From Smallanthus sonchifolius (lineage: Eukaryota > Streptophyta > Magnoliopsida > Asterales > Asteraceae): a DNA stretch of 64,000 nucleotides. Of the stretch, positions 11,584 to 22,093 are shown one piece after another; position 1 is the stretch's first letter, and each line of letters begins with the position of its first letter. The position numbers and the translations under genes are program-made. The notes below the pieces were generated by a model. It did no database searches and was not told the DNA's origin. It was given only the letters and a program-made list of their open reading frames with translations. Location: assembly GCA_023525975.1 (NCBI GenBank), contig CM042030.1:23058350-23122349 (forward strand), in the 5' to 3' direction.

Positions 11584-11655
11584 AGCCCCGTGGTCCAGTG
11601 GTCTTCGCTGCTGGGTTTCCCAGCACAGACCCGGGTTCGATCCCGGGCAAACCCA
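11584..11655 (+). other. tRNA-Gly-like module 2 in the A3 5' LTR
   Basis: It has an A box TGGTCCAGTGGT, a hairpin TGCTGGG-TTT-CCCAGCA in the anticodon-arm position, and a T-arm with stem CCCGG/CCGGG around GTTCGATC. The CAGACCCGGGTTCGAT stretch is very close to plant tRNA-Gly. No acceptor stem forms, so it is not a working tRNA. The copy in the 3' LTR is 51661-51731. Confidence 0.6.
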
Positions 11656-13229
11656 TTTATTTTTAAAACCCGCTTAGAGAACTCCAAAAATTATAAAAAA
11701 ATAATTTTTATAAACTTTACAAATACTAGAACAGATTTAAACCAATTTTACAAATTTTTTTTTTCATAAAAATCTCTATTGTTATAAAATTTTATATTTA
11801 ATACTCAATCTAAATTAGGTATTTAATTTGAGTAAATTATTTACAAAAATTTGGGAAAATTTTATAAACACTCTATACAAAGTTTTATAAAATTTAAACC
11901 TTATATTTTAATAGAATAAAATCGGATTTATAAATTTTCAATATGAAGTCATTTTATTTTGAAAATTGTACATTGAATATTTAATGTAAAAATCTAAATA
12001 TTTAAATAAAAACTTTTGATTTTATAAGATTTATAAAATACTAACGTTATTTAAAACAATCAAATACTTATTTTTAAAATGATAAATAAGTAAGTAAATT
12101 TATTTATTTTAATCTACACTAAAAATATATAATCACTATTAATTTTATATATCAACACTATTTACATATCTTTAAAAATAAATAAATAAAGTAAAATTAT
12201 TTATTTAATTTTTTTATCTAATATAATTAGCATTATTTTTGTAACTAAATAAATAAATAATAACTATTTAAGCTATTTAGTTATTCAAACCCAAATTCAA
12301 TTATTCTAAAAAAAAAAACTATTTATTTCAATCCTTCATTTTATACAACACCCATTGTTAAGTACAAACCATTAACACCTACCCGTTGTACACACATACA
12401 ATTAAACCCTAGACTTAGACCTATACTATTGTACACATTATTTATTTAGATCCATATACTTTACACACTAGGTTAACGTGGTGAGTTACAAGGATCAATT
12501 TGCTACTTAGTTTTCGCGTGCTAGCTACATCCTTGAGTCAGGTGAGTATTACATAGCCCCTTTTCATACTTTTACACTTTTTGGGGTGAAACATGAACTC
12601 TATTCATACAATTGTTTATACTTACACAAACTACACAAACACAAATCCTCCTTACATTCATGTATGCAAATTTGAGCTTTATGTTTGAGTACTAGGTGTG
12701 TTAACTTTTGTGTGCAAATTATGTGCAATCATTAACTATTTAAGCCAAAGGTTAACAATGATAGATCTATTGAGTCTGACAAACCCACCCAGATTGGGGT
12801 GATTGTTACCGACAACACAATTTGCATGCTAGTTACAAAGGTTTGATTGTACTTTAGTTACACAATAGCTGCTCCCCATAAATGCCTTATTTATCATGAC
12901 TTGTAAGGATTTGTTTATTCATGTTTATACACTATATATGTACAAACCTATGTATGCTCACCAACTTTTTAGTTGACCTTATTTTATTCATGTTTCAGGT
13001 ACTAATGTGTGATTTGATCAAGATATGCTACACATAGGCCTTGGGACTTAGTTAATTTGAATAAAGAATTCTATGTATTTCAATTATGTTCTTTCTTGGA
13101 TTTGGTTATGTTTGGATTATTTGAAATAAAATTAATGTTTAATATATTACAATTTAGTCAACCTTGTGCTCATGAACAGTCTACATGTCCCGCCCCGATG
13201 ATTCTGCCGTCGGTTGGGGTGTGACAGAT

Positions 13230-13242
13230 TGGTATCAGAGCC
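13230..13242 (+). promoter_or_regulatory. A3 primer-binding site
   Basis: TGGTATCAGAGCC, three bases after the LTR end, complementary to plant initiator tRNA-Met. Confidence 0.95.
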
Positions 13243-13924
13243 TTGGTTATAGGGAACTAGATTATTAGACACACTTGACCTAGACTATAACTTTAGGACA
13301 CCCACTTATACCATGCTTCATAATTATGTGTTATGTGCTACGTGCTATGTGTTACATGCTTATTATATTAATATTTATTTCATTTTAGTACCTTATTTGT
13401 TAAAGTTCATGACTTAGTAGATTATACCTAAATAATAAATTAAATAAAACAATATCCCTACCCTTACCCTAAGCCTCATAACCTTCTTGCCTACTTCTTG
13501 ATCATTATCATCATAGTATGTGGAAACTTCATGGAGTTAGATCTATAAAAAATTCTTTATGTCCTCGTTAAGGCTTTTAAATTTGTTAATTATTTGAGGA
13601 CACGTGCAATCTGGAAGGGTGACACCTGTATTCTGGGTTTTCTGTCTAGGAAAACATTTCGTATAAATCCCAATCAAGCGAGGGACCCATATGCTTTCCT
13701 GGGAATTCCCGGGATGAGTGTTTACTTATAGGCTAAAGCATGTCTGCTTGAAAAATTATATGAGTTTAATTAACCTAAATGTGTCACAGTATTCAAATGA
13801 TTATATCATTATTTGAGTACAATCCAAACTATGATTTACTATTTTAATTGTTATCTTATCTTTTGAATTCAATCAACCTTCATAAAATTCTTACATCTCT
13901 TCTTGTGTTGTGCAAATTTGTAGA
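13243..13924 (+). other. A3 leader
   Basis: Non-coding. It shares with A1 and A2 a block GGACACGTGCAATCTGGAAG and the inverted arms AGGAAAACAT (13648-13657) and ATGCTTTCCT (13691-13700). It lacks the GTGCAC-loop hairpin of A1 and A2; a weaker AT hairpin lies near 13795-13816. Confidence 0.55.
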
Positions 13925-15800
13925 ATGCCTCCCCGTCGTGCTACCGTGGCCAACAACAACACTGATATTGCTGCTATCCTTGCACAAATTGTAACTCAAC
14001 TCACCCAAGTTAATGGTGCCACAAATGGTAACCATGGAACTAATGGTGGTGGTGGTGCCAACCCACCGCAATGTACCTTCAAGCACTTCAATTCATGTAA
14101 CCCTCTCAAGTTCTATGGTACCGAAGGAGCTACGGGACTCCTTCAATGGTTTGAAAGTATTGAGGGCACCTTCCTCAATAGTGACTGCCCCGATGACCTT
14201 CGTGTCCGTCATGCCACAAGTGTCTTCCAATAACGGGCACTCATGTGGTGGAATGGGGAAAAGAGAACCAGAGGTGTAGAGGCAACCATGGCCTTACCAT
14301 GGGATGAGGTTAAGAGACTAATGACCGAAGAGTTATGTCCTCGGAATGAAGTAAGGAAGTTGGAAGCCGAGTTTTGGGATCTTACCCAAGACAGTGGTGA
14401 AAGTCTGGCTTATACAACCCGGTTTCATGAACTGAGTCTCCTTGTGCCCCATATGGTCACACCCTTATCCCGTTGCATTGAAAAGTACATCGGTGGACTA
14501 CCTAGGCAGATTCAGGATACTGTATTAGGGAGAAATCCCGCAACACTCGAAGATGCTATCCGATTATCTGCTACCTTGACCGACAACCATGTGAAAGCAG
14601 GTACCCTGACTAGAAAAGGCACCAAGAAGGCTCCCGACACAACAACCCCTTCCGTACACATCAAAGAAGCCAGAACTGAACCCTACCACAATAATAAAAA
14701 AAGAAAGGCTAGAAATTTTGCTGTGGTCACTCCTGGTATGCCTGTTAACCAAGTTGCTCCCATGGCTCAAGTACCAGTCAAGAAGCCATATGTGGGGACC
14801 TACCCACTCTGTGCCACATGCAATTATCACCACCCCCAAACCATTCCCTGTCGCCTTTGCACTCACTGTGGGAAATATGGCCTTACGGTCAATGTTTGTA
14901 GAGCCAAAGCACTTGCAGGCCAAGTCAACCCACCAACCTGAACAAATCAACAAGTGACTAATCAAAGTGTTCCCGCCTTAGCAAATGGGCGTGCTTGTTA
15001 TGAATGTGGCAACCCAAACCACTTCCGTGACTAATGCCCGAAGTTTATCAATGCTAGACAAGGCGGAGCCCATGGGCGTGCTTTCAACATCAACGCCAAT
15101 GAAGCTCAAGCCAACAATGATGTGGTCAACGGTACGTTCCTTGTTAATAGTCAATATGCCTCCATTTTATTTGATACCGGTGCAGATAAAAGTTTTGTGT
15201 CACTTAACTTTGAACCCCTACTTGCAAAAACACGGTCCAAATTAGAGAGAACCTCGAAGTAGCAAATGATGACTCCCTTACAATAGACTCCCTTATCCAC
15301 GACTGTTCTCTAGAACTTAATGATCATGCATTTTCAATCAACCTCGTGCCAATGCCGCTAGGAAGTTTTGATATCATCATAGGCATGGATTGGCTGTCAA
15401 AACACCATGCCGAAGTCATCTGTTTTGATAAGTGCATCCGAATACCCCTTCCGTCGGGGGAAACGTTAAGAGTCTTGGGTGAAAAGCCTTGCAAAGGGCT
15501 CAAGTTAATGTCATGCACCACCGCCCAAAAGTACCTACGAAAGAAGTTCGTAGCCTTCCTAGCCCATATTGTTCAAAAGGATATCAAAGAGAAGAACATT
15601 CAAGACATCCCCATCATTCGGGACTTTCCCAAAGTATTCCCCCGAAGACTTATCCGGTCTTCCACCTGTTCGGCAAGTAGAATTTCGCATTGACCTTGTA
15701 CCCGGAGCTAACCCAGTGGCTAGAGCTCCATATCGTCTTGCACCTTCTGAAATGCAAGAACTTGCAAGCCAACTCCAAGAACTCTCCGACAAGGGCTTCA
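13925..15800 (+). pseudogene. A3 gag, protease and start of RT, broken
   Basis: Gag starts at ATG 13925 (MPPRRATVANN). The capsid region has CTFKHFNSCNPLKFYGTEGA, LRVRHATS and LCPRNEVRKLEAEFWDL. There is a stop at 14231-14233, then the same frame runs on to a TGA at 14939-14941. Cys/His motifs follow: CTHCGKYGLTVNVC, in which the usual His is Leu, and CYECGNPNHFRD, whose last Cys comes after a stop. Aspartic protease is seen as LFDTGADKSFVS. There is a frameshift near 15240 and another at about 15645, where a C run is one base longer than in A1 and A2. The pre-RT segment ends at LSDKGF, where A2 inserted. Confidence 0.85.
15796..15800. repeat. A2 target-site duplication CTTCA (left)
   Basis: Identical to 45939-45943. 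Confidence 0.9.
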
Positions 15801-18328
15801 TGTCACACCCCGACCGATGGCGGAATCATCGAGGCGGACAATGCGTGATTGTTCAAAAGCACATGATAGCTAATATGTTGCATAATTCATTAATTTAATT
15901 AAAGGTAACAAATATTCAAGTACAATACAATTCAAATAACCTAATCTATTTCAAAACATTGATTTAATTAACTAGGTCTAAGTGGAAGAATCTTCAGCAA
16001 ACAATCACATATCCAAACCTGAAACATTAGTTAAATCAAGTGTCAACTATAAAGTTGGTGAGTACATAGGTTTTGTGGACTCGATAAATAGTAGATAAAA
16101 ACGTTTTGAAAACTCATTGTTTAACTTGTTAGACATAGCATATATGGTTGAATCCTTCATGTTTATCTAAGTACAAATCAAACCTTGATTGACGCGATTG
16201 AACATAGCACAACAGCTAGGCCCGGTATGATTGAATATAGTTATCAACTATATCCGATATGTTTGAATATAACACACGACTATACCCGAGTATGTAGTAA
16301 TAAACACCCTACTCGGGTGGGCTGGTCAGGCACAATAGATCTATTAATATTACTGTTGGTTCTCTTTGTGTTTACAGTTAATGAATGTACACCCCAGATA
16401 ATTCACGATGAACAAGCATATAATCCACATGTATAACACGTATAAACAATTTGATGAGTAGCATGAAGTGTATAGGTAATAATGTTTCACCCCAAAGCAT
16501 GTAAAAAGGTAAAATAGGGGCTATGTAACTCACCTTGCTAGCGAATGTTTTAATCCACGTGTGTAGGTGATAAGGATATTGGTATCTAAGCACGTTGAAA
16601 CCCTATGTAGATGAATATGTATTATTGTATGTTTGTATATGTGTATTCGTGTTTAAACATGTATGGGTTTATAAATAAAAACATTCCTTAAAATTATTTG
16701 TATAAAATAATGTAGTAGAAAACTAACGATTTTTGTAAAATTTAGCATTTAAAAATATATTTTAATCTTGTTAAAATATTATATTTTTAAATAAGTAGAT
16801 ACTATGTTTATTGCATTTATAAAAATTTCTATTTGTTTATTTATATTATTTATTATTATATATATTATTTTTTGTGAGTTAAAACTATTTAAACAAGTTT
16901 ATAAAAATATTGGGCTTATTATTTTATAAAAATTTGACGGGTTAAATACGTGTAAACAGTCGTTTAAAGGTTTCCAAAATAAACGAACGAGTCTACCGGT
17001 TCGTAATAGTTTTTAGTGTGTAGAGAAAATAATAAAATGAGATAAATAAAATAATAAAATAAAATGAAAAATGGTTGGGCCGGAGGCCAACAAGGATCGA
17101 ACCCGAGACCTCGGACATAACACACACACGCATAACCAGCCGGGCTATCGCCCATCGCTGGTTATGTGTGGGATGTTTAATTGATAACTACTCAGAGGGT
17201 TTGGTCCGGGTTCTCGGCAACTGGAAAACCGGTGTCCGAGAACACTGGTTTGCCCGGTAATCGATGGTCTGAGGTCGAGTTTTCGTTTGGTACAGATGGC
17301 CAGACGATGACCGAAGGTAAAGAACAAATTTGAGGCTTCTTACTTGGTCGCAAAGGGTCGAGACGGTTGGTTCGTTATTTCGAAAATACCAAGAATGGGG
17401 AATTACGACTCGGGACGAATTGGGCTCTGAGACTCTGGTCACAGCTTCACACAGAGGCGACGAACACAATGACAGCTTCAATTTGCAGTGAGAGTGAGTG
17501 ATGAAGAGAGAGTGAGCTCGAGAAGGTCCGGTAATGGCTATTTATAGTTGAACCTGATCCCGATAATGAAACATGAAATTGAGTATGTCTAGACACTCGT
17601 CTGGGCAAGCCGAAGCTATCGGTCACAAACGCGAGCAGGCTTTTCGTATGTTAAAAAGACAAATTGGTCGGAGGCTTAGGTTCGCGTGGAGACGACGAGG
17701 TCAGGGAGCCCCTTTTCGTCTGTCGAGGTGCAGGGAAACAAGTGTGTCGGGGTTCGTCGAAAAAGAGCTTGGACCGCCGGACAAGGGAAGAGATGACCGG
17801 ATTTATGATTTGGAAGATGGCAAGAATGGTCCCTGGAGTTTGTTTTTGAATTATAATAGTCCCTGTGATTTATACCTGTTAGTCCTTGTGGTTTAGTTTG
17901 TCCACAAATAGACCCTTAACTTGTTTTTTATTTTAAAACCTTCTAGTTTAAAAATTTTCAAAACAGACCCCTTAACTTTTATAAAAATAAAGTAATTAAT
18001 TTCTTTTTAATTTAAATTACATTTAAATGGTTTTATAAACTTATTTTATTATTATATATATATTTTTTTATAAAGGTTAATTATTTTATTTAAATAAATT
18101 ATTTTATTTATTTATATATGAATCTTTTAAATTTAGATTTTTATATAAAATTTTATATAAGTTTAAAACTTATAAAATTTTAATCATTTTAAATCCATAA
18201 ATTAAAAATATATACTTTGTACAATATATATATACAAAAATTAAATAAATACCCTTGTATTTCACTGAATAGAAATTGTTTACATGACATATATTATAAG
18301 AGTGTGTATAAAAACCCGAAATGTCACA
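15801..18328 (-). repeat. A2 3' LTR
   Basis: In element sense it begins TGTGACATTTCGGGTTTT and ends GTCGGGGTGTGACA. It contains a TATA-like TATAAATAG (minus, near 17535), first donor GTAAGA, a tRNA-like module (17073-17168), and the second intron at 16019-16533 (515 bp). It lacks a 62-bp block that the 5' LTR has near 45174-45235. The polypurine tract (ATAGGGAGAC in element sense) abuts its start at 18329. Confidence 0.9.
17073..17168 (-). other. tRNA-like module in the A2 3' LTR
   Basis: On the minus strand, an A-box-like GATAGCCCGGCTGGTTATG is followed about 40 bases later by a B-box-like CTCGGGTTCGATCC, and then by CATTTTTC. The 5' LTR copy is at 44624-44720. Stems are imperfect. Confidence 0.55.
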
Positions 18329-18376
18329 GTCTCCCTATGTTAAAGGAATTTCGCCCCGAAATTCAACTAGTGGAGG

Positions 18377-19725
18377 CTATGAAAAGAGATACGGATATTT
18401 GGTCTTCATTTGGTCTTCAGTTCCCAAGTGAACTCGGGTCCACGTTTAGACTCCCAACGGACCTTGACAATGGGGATGCGGCTACTCTTGAGTTTGTTGA
18501 CTTCACGGTCCATGATTTCCATGGGTTTCTCAACAAAGTGCATTTTCTCGTCAATGCGCACTTCATCAAGAGGGGTGTGGAGATTTTCGTCGGCTAGGCA
18601 CTTTTTCAAATTAGATACGTGAAAAGTCGGATGAACGTTGCTGAGCTCTGGAGGATGATCGAGTTTGTAGGCCACTTTTCCTACCCTTTCGAGTATCTTG
18701 AATGGACCCACATATCGAGGTGCAAGTTTTCCTTTCTTTTCAAATCGGACTACGCCCTTTCCAAGGTGATACCTTTAGAAGAACCATATCCCCAACTTGA
18801 AATTCCAAGGGTTTTCGTCGTTTATCGGCATAGCTCTTTTGCCGAATCCTCGCTACTTGAATGTTGTCACGAATAAGAGAGATTTTATCGGTGGTCTCTT
18901 GGATAAGCTCGGGACCGGTGATTTGAGATTCACCAATTTCGTTCCAACAAATCGGTGAACGACATTTTCATCCATAAAGAGCTTCAAACGGTGCCATGTT
19001 AATAATTGTGTGGTAGCTGTTGTTGTAGGAAAATTCGATCAGTGGTAGGTGAGAATTCCAATTGCCGCCAAAGTCGATGACACAAGCTCTAAGCATATCC
19101 TAGAGAGTTTGGATTGTTCACTCGGTTTGTCCATCGGTTTGAGGATGGTAAGCCGTGCTTAAATCCAAACGAGTACCAAGCGCAGATTGTAATGATGCCA
19201 AAATGGGGAAGTAAAACGCGAATCACGATCGAAGATGATGTTCAATGGAATTCCGTGGTGACTTACGATCTCATCAATGTAGATCTGAGCCAATTTCTCG
19301 ACTCGACAGTCCTCACGAATAGGCAAAAAATGAGCAGACTTTGTGAGTCGATCAATAATAACCCAGATACTATCGTGCCTACTAGAGGTGCATGGGAGTT
19401 TGGTGATGAAGTCCATAGCAAGGTTCTCCCATTTCCACATGGGAATTTCAGGTTGTTCGAGAAGTCCGAAAAGCTTCTGGTGTTCGGCCTTTACTTTAGA
19501 ACAAGTTAAGCATTTTGCCACAAAGAGGGCAATATCCTTTTTCATGTCGGGCCACCAGTATTGTTGACGAAGACCCATGTACATCTTATCAGCTCCGGGA
19601 TGTACCGAATATCGAGTCATGTGGGACTCGTTCATCAAAAATATACGAAAGTCGTCACGATCGGGAACCCAGATACGATCCAAGTAATACAACAGGCCGT
19701 TGGCTTTAGTTTCTAGCAAGAGTTC
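18377..19725 (-). pseudogene. A2 pol: integrase and chromodomain, broken
   Basis: It continues the frame cut by B1, starting at the Glu-Leu codons in the AGTTC duplication. The integrase has its zinc-binding HHCC region (HMTRYSVHPGADK, CLTCSKVKAEHQK), then DFITKLP, IIDRLTKSAHFLP and FDRDSRFTS. There is a frameshift after FTSPFW near 19170 and several stops (TGA in place of CGA in the QTER and YGRK motifs; TAG in TLED). The GPFKILERVGKVAYKL module and a chromodomain (IPIVKVRWESKRGPEFTW) follow. A one-base loss near 18415 spoils the C-terminus; the ancestral stop is TAG at 18377-18379. Confidence 0.85.
19721..19725. repeat. B1 target-site duplication AGTTC (left)
   Basis: Identical to 39310-39314. 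Excising B1 and one copy joins the two halves of A2 pol in frame. Confidence 0.9.
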
Positions 19726-20099
19726 TGTAAGGCCCCTTTTCCCGGGTAACCTCACTTGTTGGATTTACTCATAAACATAGTCATAATCACTGAGCTTAAA
19801 TTTAAAACATTCGAATTCATTCATTACATAACGTAACATGACAAGACATAACAGCGGAAGTCTTTTAAAATTAATTACATAACATTTGTCTTAACATTTA
19901 TAAATATGGGATGTCAGTCTTGTGCCGGGTATCCTTCACGCCTTCGCACGACCCTTCCTTTCTGTACCTGAAATGTATACTAAAAGTCAGCTAACGCATG
20001 TGAGTTCTAGTTTAAAACTATAAAGTATGATCATTCTTTTCTTTATAAGTATACATAATTATATACATACATTTCTACAAATACGTATTCATAGCTTTT

Positions 20100-20336
20100 A
20101 CTTTTCTTTCTTTATTCTTATGTGACTACATAGGTATGTATTCACCTTTTCTTTCTTTATTCTTATGTGATTACATAGGTATGTATTCACCTTTTCTTTC
20201 TTTATTCTTATGTGACTACATAGGTATGTATTCACCTTTTATTTCTTTATTCTTATGTGATTACATACGTATGTATTCACCTTTTCTTTCTTTATTCTTA
20301 TGTGACTACATAGGTATGTATTCACCTTTTCTTTCC
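20100..20336. repeat. 45-bp tandem array in the B1 3' LTR
   Basis: About 5.2 copies. Units alternate GACTACATA and GATTACATA, so the true unit is a 90-bp pair. The same alternation in the 5' LTR (37356-37592) shows the array predates this insertion. The open frame across it is a by-product of the 45-bp period. Confidence 0.85.
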
Positions 20337-21140
20337 TTAACATTCATTGGTCATACACATAAGGGTGATCAACCCATCTTACGGTACGTATATCTCAAAG
20401 ACATACGCCCTTGAGCTACCGTCGTAGCCCTTTTACTCGTCCGGTCCTACTAACCGTCCGCCTTAACTTTGGTCCGGCCAACCTTCGGCTGTCCGTCTTA
20501 CCCGTCCTATCGTCGTAGTTCGTCATATTCGCCCGTCTGCCATAAGGCATCCGTTTCCCACGCGATCTATTGTTAATGCAACCGTTATACTATATTAGCA
20601 TTTACTTCGACCGCCCTTTTATGCTTTTTATACGTCCTAGCTTGCGAAGGAACGTTTCTTTCCCGGTTGCAAAATAGTCGCGTGGTCGTCCGTCTACAGA
20701 AGTAGCCGTTAGCTTCGTTTCCGTCCTTAACGTATACATACATTCACAACATGCAATATAAATAATTACAAAGCAAGATTTCATTTATTTACGTTATGCC
20801 ATTCTTTCCTTCATTCTTTGTAAACATACGTTTCATTCTTTGTTTATAATTCATTCTCATATATATATAACATATATTTTAGTACATCACGTATGATCAC
20901 ATTAGCATTCATATCCTTTATTCATTTAGTGTATACATTTCAGCCCCAAAACATTTAATAAGGTTTGCACATAACATAGAAGGGGGCACATAGAACTCAC
21001 CTGATGAGTAGTTTCTGAGATACACTTAGCTGGTTACTGAGCGTCACTAATGTCACTCACAATCTGTATAATAAAGTCATACACGTAAGGTAGTGCTCCT
21101 AGATGACACTAGACATTACTATGCTTGAACCTAGTAGTTT

Positions 21141-21390
21141 CGATGGATTTGCTTATGTCAAAACTTGATAGTTTCGATAGGTTGCTTATGTCGAAACTTG
21201 GTAGTTTCGATAGGATGCTTATGTCGAAACTTGGTAGTTTCGATAGGTTGCTTATGTCGAAACTTGGTAGTTTCGATAGGTTGCTTATGTCGAAACTTGA
21301 TAGTTTCGATAGGTTGCTTATGTCGAAACTTGGTAGTTTCGATAGGTTGCTTATGTCGAAACTTGGTAGTTTCGATAGGTACCTTAGGTG
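21141..21390. repeat. 33-bp palindrome array in the B1 3' LTR
   Basis: About 7-8 copies, each holding the inverted pair TCGAAACT-TGGT-AGTTTCGA. The 5' LTR counterpart is 38389-38640. Confidence 0.9.
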
Positions 21391-21409
21391 TAATCTTAGC
21401 TTCGGATCG

Positions 21410-21560
21410 TGGGCTCATATCGAAACTATGGTAGTTTCGATGGGCCTGCACATATCGAAACTGAGTAGTTTCGATGGGTCTGCACATATCGAAACTGAGT
21501 AGTTTCGATGGGTCTGCACATATCGAAACTAAGTAGTTTCGATGGGTCTGCATATATCGT
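21410..21560. repeat. 34-bp palindrome array in the B1 3' LTR
   Basis: Four copies with TCGAAACT-GAGT-AGTTTCGA, then GGGTCTGCACATA. The 5' LTR counterpart is 38668-38815. It uses the same palindrome arms as the neighbouring 33-bp array with a different spacer. Confidence 0.9.
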
Positions 21561-22093
21561 CTTCCCCAAAAATCTGAAGTTTTTGCATGCAAGTCTGACC
21601 GAGTCAATATCTCAATTTTCTTAGTTCAAAACGTTCGGTTTTCATTCTAGATGCTATACCTAAGCTCATTTTCAAGTTTCATCCGCAAAATCGATACCTT
21701 TTTAGCCAAAACCCGAAAATCTTAAAAATCATAAAAACTCAGATTATGATCGAACGCTTGCCTAGATTGGATTTCTGATTCGGAGGTGATGATCACGAGC
21801 ACAGCAGCAACGTTCTCCTGAATTCCCGAGTCAATCCGTCACTTTCTCTCTCTAGACCCGAGCTCTCTTCTCTCTCTCTAGAACTTGTGAATGGTAGAAA
21901 TGAAAGGTTTGGAGCAGCCCTTGCCCTTATATACTTGAGCTTCCTTCGGCCCGTTTGAGCCGAGCCCAAGCCCATCTATTTTCCTTTCGCCATTTAAAAA
22001 TTATAAATTTCGATCGTGTCATTATTTATTTATTACCAGTTTTGGGATGTTACAAGTCTACCCCCCTTAGAAAGGTTTCGTCCTCGAAACCAA

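Larger units (their letters stand above)
10250..13226 (+). repeat. A3 5' LTR
   Basis: It begins TGTAACATCCGTGATTTTT and ends GGTTGGGGTGTGACA. It contains a first donor CAG|GTAAGC (from 11241), two tRNA-like modules (11424-11502, 11584-11655), long AT-rich sequence, a second donor CAG|GTGAGT (from 12542) and an acceptor TTTCAG ending at 12998. It is about 240 bp longer than its partner because the 3' LTR lost a block corresponding to about 10281-10512. Confidence 0.9.
19726..22054 (-). repeat. B1 3' LTR
   Basis: In element sense it begins TGTAACATCCCAAAACTGG and ends GGGAAAAGGGGCCTTACA. It carries a TATA-like TATATAAG (near 21928), two palindrome arrays (33-bp units at 21141-21390, 34-bp units at 21410-21560), an intron-like segment 19968-21000, and a 45-bp array (20100-20336) inside that intron. 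A G-rich polypurine tract (AAGGGGGGTAGACT in element sense) lies at 22055-22070. Confidence 0.9.

Noticed and set aside
11584..11655. Functional tRNA-Gly gene
   Set aside because: The T-arm and A box are good, but the acceptor stem does not pair and the copy is part of an LTR present twice.
17573..17896. Arg-rich open frames in the A2 LTR (also 45181-45507)
   Set aside because: LTR sequence upstream of the TATA-like box. It is homologous to the non-coding A1 LTR segment; no domain.
20136..20414. Open frame of repeated MYSPFLSLFLCDYIG units
   Set aside because: Product of the 45-bp tandem array; the array lies inside an LTR intron-like segment and has no start context or homologue.
21141..21390. 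CRISPR-like regular direct repeats
   Set aside because: The units are contiguous, with no unique spacers and no cas genes; plant nuclear context.
21125..21502. Open frames encoding LLMSKLGSFDR-type repeats in both orientations
   Set aside because: The 33-bp period keeps three frames open by arithmetic. The same DNA is a palindrome array in a non-coding LTR, and opposite-strand frames are equally open.
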